From the NCBI GenBank assembly GCA_020444425.1, contig JAHLLB010000007.1, forward strand, positions 1 through 64,000: a DNA stretch of 64,000 bases, written 5' to 3'. The stretch comes from a bacterium (GTDB lineage Bacteria; Electryoneota; Electryoneia; Electryoneales; Electryoneaceae). The notes beneath the pieces are model-generated. The model saw only the letters and a list, made by a program, of their open reading frames with translations, did no database searches and was not told the DNA's origin. Within the stretch, counting starts at the first letter, position 1. Each line of letters starts with the position of its first letter. Below, piece by piece: positions 61,770-64,000 of the stretch. Both the position numbers and the translations under genes were made by a program.

Positions 61770-62312
61770 CTTCTACTCCGTTTCTTCGTAACGGTAAAAC
61801 CCATCAAATCACAGGAAACCGTTTCGTTGTACTCTCCGTTGCGAGTGTTCCCGTTGTGATCTGTTCGCAACTGCCATGCCAATCATACTATTTCACTATC
61901 TTCGGGTTAATATTTAACTTGTTCTATTATGAACATATCCGAACAATGTGTCATTTTCCCTCTCCGAGCGAACACGCATCAGACCAAACGATTCTCACAA
62001 ACTCCACGCTATCGGCAAAGTTAGACGCTCCTTACTTTTATCAGTTTCCCGTGCGATACTTACAAAACACCCGATTCGCAAAAGAATAGCTGTTGATTTC
62101 ACAGAGGTTACACTTTGACGATTGATAGACATTCCCCGAGCACGCTGTTCTGTTGTGACGCAACCAGCTGTCTCCTCTCCGGAATGAAACCGGACCATTC
62201 TGCCACAGTCCTGACCACCAGGGTTGCCGTCACTGCGCTGGTGATCCAACTGTCAGACAGAGGAGATCTTCCCACACATCGAAGAACGATCAATTCTCGG
62301 GGTTAAACAATA
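61770..62312. other. Intergenic region
   Basis: About 540 bases, AT-rich around 61,880-62,100. It should hold the promoter of the minus-strand surface-protein gene. No reading frame here has the look of a gene, and I found no clear structural RNA. Confidence 0.4.
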
Positions 62313-62340
62313 AGCCGGACCCCAAACATGGGATCCGGCT
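62313..62340 (-). terminator. Terminator after the CxxCH surface-protein gene
   Basis: AGCCGGA / TCCGGCT stem with CCC / GGG inside, followed on the minus strand by TTATTGTTT, about 40 bases past the stop. Confidence 0.75.
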
Positions 62341-62379
62341 TTGTATTCATCGACTGCGGATCGTGTCCGCGGATCGTCT

Positions 62380-63207
62380 TTACTTCAGGTACTGCAGCTT
62401 CATCGTCTGCACCCAGCCCTGGTCGTTGACCGCGCGCAGGAAATACGTGCCCGCGCTGGTCTGCGGCTGCCAGCTCAACATATACTGGCCCGGGCTCAAC
62501 TCGCCCTGATGCAACGTTTCAACCAACCGGCCGAGGATATCATAGATCCCGACGGTGGTGCTCGCTACAGTCGCGGCGTCCAGCTGAATCGTCACCTGGT
62601 TGTTGAACGGGTTCGGGTAAACCTTCGCCAGTTCCCACTCGTTCGGCGCGAGGCCGATGTTGCGCTCGGTGACATCGTTGACATTTTCCGTCATCACGAA
62701 GGTATTCGTGTAGATGTAATCACCGCTGGTGCTGAAGTTGCCGTTTGCGGCGTTGCCAGCCACATAAAACGTGACATCACCTGTGCCCGGTGCCGGGGCG
62801 AACCAGGTGAAGCTCCACTGGTTGCTGCCGGTCTGGCCCGGATCGGTTCCGCCGGACGTCTGCTTGATGTAGTTACCACTCAACTGAGTACGCGACTCCT
62901 GCAACAGCTCCATCGAACCCACCGGGTTACCCTGGTCGTCCATTGCGATCAACTCAAAGCCCCAACGCTCTGCGTTCGGATCAGTCACCTCAACCGCCAC
63001 CGAATACCCCTCGCCCGGATCGTAACTGGTTAACGTGATCACATCGACCGAACCATCACCATCATTCACTCCGAACGAGGAATGGCACTGGGTGCAATTG
63101 TTCATCGCAGGAGGGTCACCGGCGACACCATCCGGAGGGCCGGAACTGAACGCAAAAACACTCATTGGAAGTAGTGATACCAACAGCAGTAACATGACTT
63201 GTCGCAT
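62380..63207 (-). CDS. Secreted choice-of-anchor V-like protein with CxxCH and sorting domain
   Basis: A 275-residue exported protein. Signal peptide ends near FAFSSGPPDG. Residues 38-42 are CTQCH, a c-type heme attachment motif, in the stretch GDPPAMNNCTQCHSSFG. The middle is a beta-sandwich (VDVITLTSYDPGEGYSVAVEVTDPNAERWGFELIAMDDQG...). This start matches the family called choice-of-anchor V, from memory. The end is a sorting domain (KVYPNPFNNQVTIQL ... MKLQYLK). It may carry heme on the cell surface. It is a single gene with a terminator. Confidence 0.88.
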   Translation of the reverse strand: MRQVMLLLLVSLLPMSVFAFSSGPPDGVAGDPPAMNNCTQCHSSFGVNDGDGSVDVITLTSYDPGEGYSVAVEVTDPNAERWGFELIAMDDQGNPVGSMELLQESRTQLSGNYIKQTSGGTDPGQTGSNQWSFTWFAPAPGTGDVTFYVAGNAANGNFSTSGDYIYTNTFVMTENVNDVTERNIGLAPNEWELAKVYPNPFNNQVTIQLDAATVASTTVGIYDILGRLVETLHQGELSPGQYMLSWQPQTSAGTYFLRAVNDQGWVQTMKLQYLK

Positions 63208-63561
63208 GGGATTTCCCCCGCTTTCGTTAACCTTAGTGAACCGTCTCTTCCCAATTCTCTGTTCGATGTCCGCACACCTGTGCGAACTTGAGACGCCAAT
63301 ATGTTAGGCGTACCTCACTTTTGCAAGAACAATGCCGATGCCCGGAGAGGGCGGAGGCAATTCGCGGCACAATTCACAACACCTTTCGCAACTCGTTACA
63401 CATCTTGCAGTTAGCCGATGTCGAGAAAAACAGCTACTCACTGGAAATCGTTGCCAGGAGAGACTCAACTTCCCAGCCTCCCCTGTCCGATATGAGTCAC
63501 CGGCCAGTGAACATTTGATCCGAGCTCTGGCGCGGTCCGGTGAAAATCACTACGTTCAGCC
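63208..63561. other. Intergenic region between divergent genes
   Basis: About 350 bases between the CxxCH surface-protein gene and radA. It must carry both promoters. I saw no convincing hairpin or RNA gene. Confidence 0.4.
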
Positions 63562-64000
63562 ATGGCCAAAACAAAAACACGCTACGTCTGCCAGAATTGC
63601 GGTGCCTCACAGCCGCGGTGGATGGGAAAATGTCCCTCCTGCGACGAATGGAACACGCTCGTCGAAGAAATCCTGCCGGGAAAACGGTCTGCCGGGAAAA
63701 CAGCGGGTGGAAAACGTCCGGAACCCTCGGTGCTCGCCGACATCCCGCCGGAACGTGCGGCTCGAACCGCCTCCACCATCCCCGAGCTTGATCGCGTGCT
63801 CGGCGGCGGGTTTGTCGCCGGGACAACGGTGCTGATCGGCGGCGATCCGGGTATCGGCAAATCCACCTTGCTGCTGCAGGCGGCGTCCACTGTCGCCGCG
63901 GAGGGCGCAGGCGTCCTCTACATCACGGCGGAAGAAGCCCCGGCGCAGCTGCGTTTACGTGCCGACCGGCTCGAGCTGCCGTGCCGTGACTTCCAGGTGC
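63562..64000 (+). CDS. radA: RadA/Sms, recombination repair protein (partial, runs off the window)
   Basis: The first 146 residues are present. A zinc finger at the start (YVCQNCGASQPRWMGKCPSCDEW) and a RecA-type Walker A (LIGGDPGIGKSTLLLQAA), with the conserved LDRVLGGGFVAGTTVLIGGDPGIGKST context, identify RadA. It helps process recombination intermediates. The sequence ends inside the ATPase domain. Confidence 0.95.
   Translation, partial: MAKTKTRYVCQNCGASQPRWMGKCPSCDEWNTLVEEILPGKRSAGKTAGGKRPEPSVLADIPPERAARTASTIPELDRVLGGGFVAGTTVLIGGDPGIGKSTLLLQAASTVAAEGAGVLYITAEEAPAQLRLRADRLELPCRDFQV

Overview
The window looks like chromosome from a Gram-negative, rod-shaped member of the Fibrobacteres-Chlorobi-Bacteroidetes (FCB) superphylum, probably an uncultured candidate phylum; I cannot place it more closely. 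The reasons are: five secreted proteins ending in the YPNPFN-type C-terminal sorting domain used by type IX-like secretion, a TonB-dependent receptor, a three-part RND efflux pump, a complete mreBCD-PBP2-RodA set, and high-GC genes that overlap by 1-8 bases within operons.

Layout. (1) 1-211: end of an AT-rich hypothetical gene. (2) 284-7221, minus strand: one tight operon of a SulP anion transporter, a cytidylate-kinase-like/BON/receiver fusion, a membrane histidine kinase, two receiver proteins and a kinase-like protein without a recognisable ATP-binding core. (3) 7404-16180: S9 peptidase, PAS histidine kinase, secreted GH13 amylase, LVIVD-repeat surface protein. (4) 16322-33197: a 16.9 kb integrated element whose tyrosine integrase lies next to the 3' end of the tmRNA gene. 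A 15-bp copy of the tmRNA 3' end marks the far boundary, and each end carries a shared ~20-bp repeat. It encodes an MCM-like AAA+ ATPase, a P4/D5-type primase-helicase, a DUF932 protein, a Cas4-like Fe-S nuclease that seems to start at AUC behind a near-perfect Shine-Dalgarno site, several small genes, and two secreted sorting-domain proteins with AT-rich interiors. (5) 33181-34430: intact ssrA (tmRNA) and a YefM/RelE-type toxin-antitoxin pair. (6) 34447-45298: M23 peptidase, hslVU, phosphate permease, and the rod-shape operon mreB-mreC-mreD-mrdA-rodA. (7) 45613-46503: a peroxiredoxin with an in-frame UGA exactly at the peroxidatic cysteine and a stem-loop directly after it, most simply a selenoprotein. 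(8) 46547-52555: TonB receptor, two secreted carboxypeptidase-regulatory-like proteins, SDR oxidoreductase. (9) 52849-59445: MarR regulator with palindromic operators and a translationally coupled RND efflux operon. (10) 59487-64000: two sorting-domain surface proteins (one with a CxxCH motif) and the start of radA.

The strongest leads are the UGA-containing peroxiredoxin, the MCM-bearing tmRNA element, the SulP/pseudo-cytidylate-kinase/phosphorelay operon, the AUC-initiated nuclease, and a ~100-residue domain shared by three otherwise unrelated secreted proteins. All calls come from reading the sequence; no database search was run.
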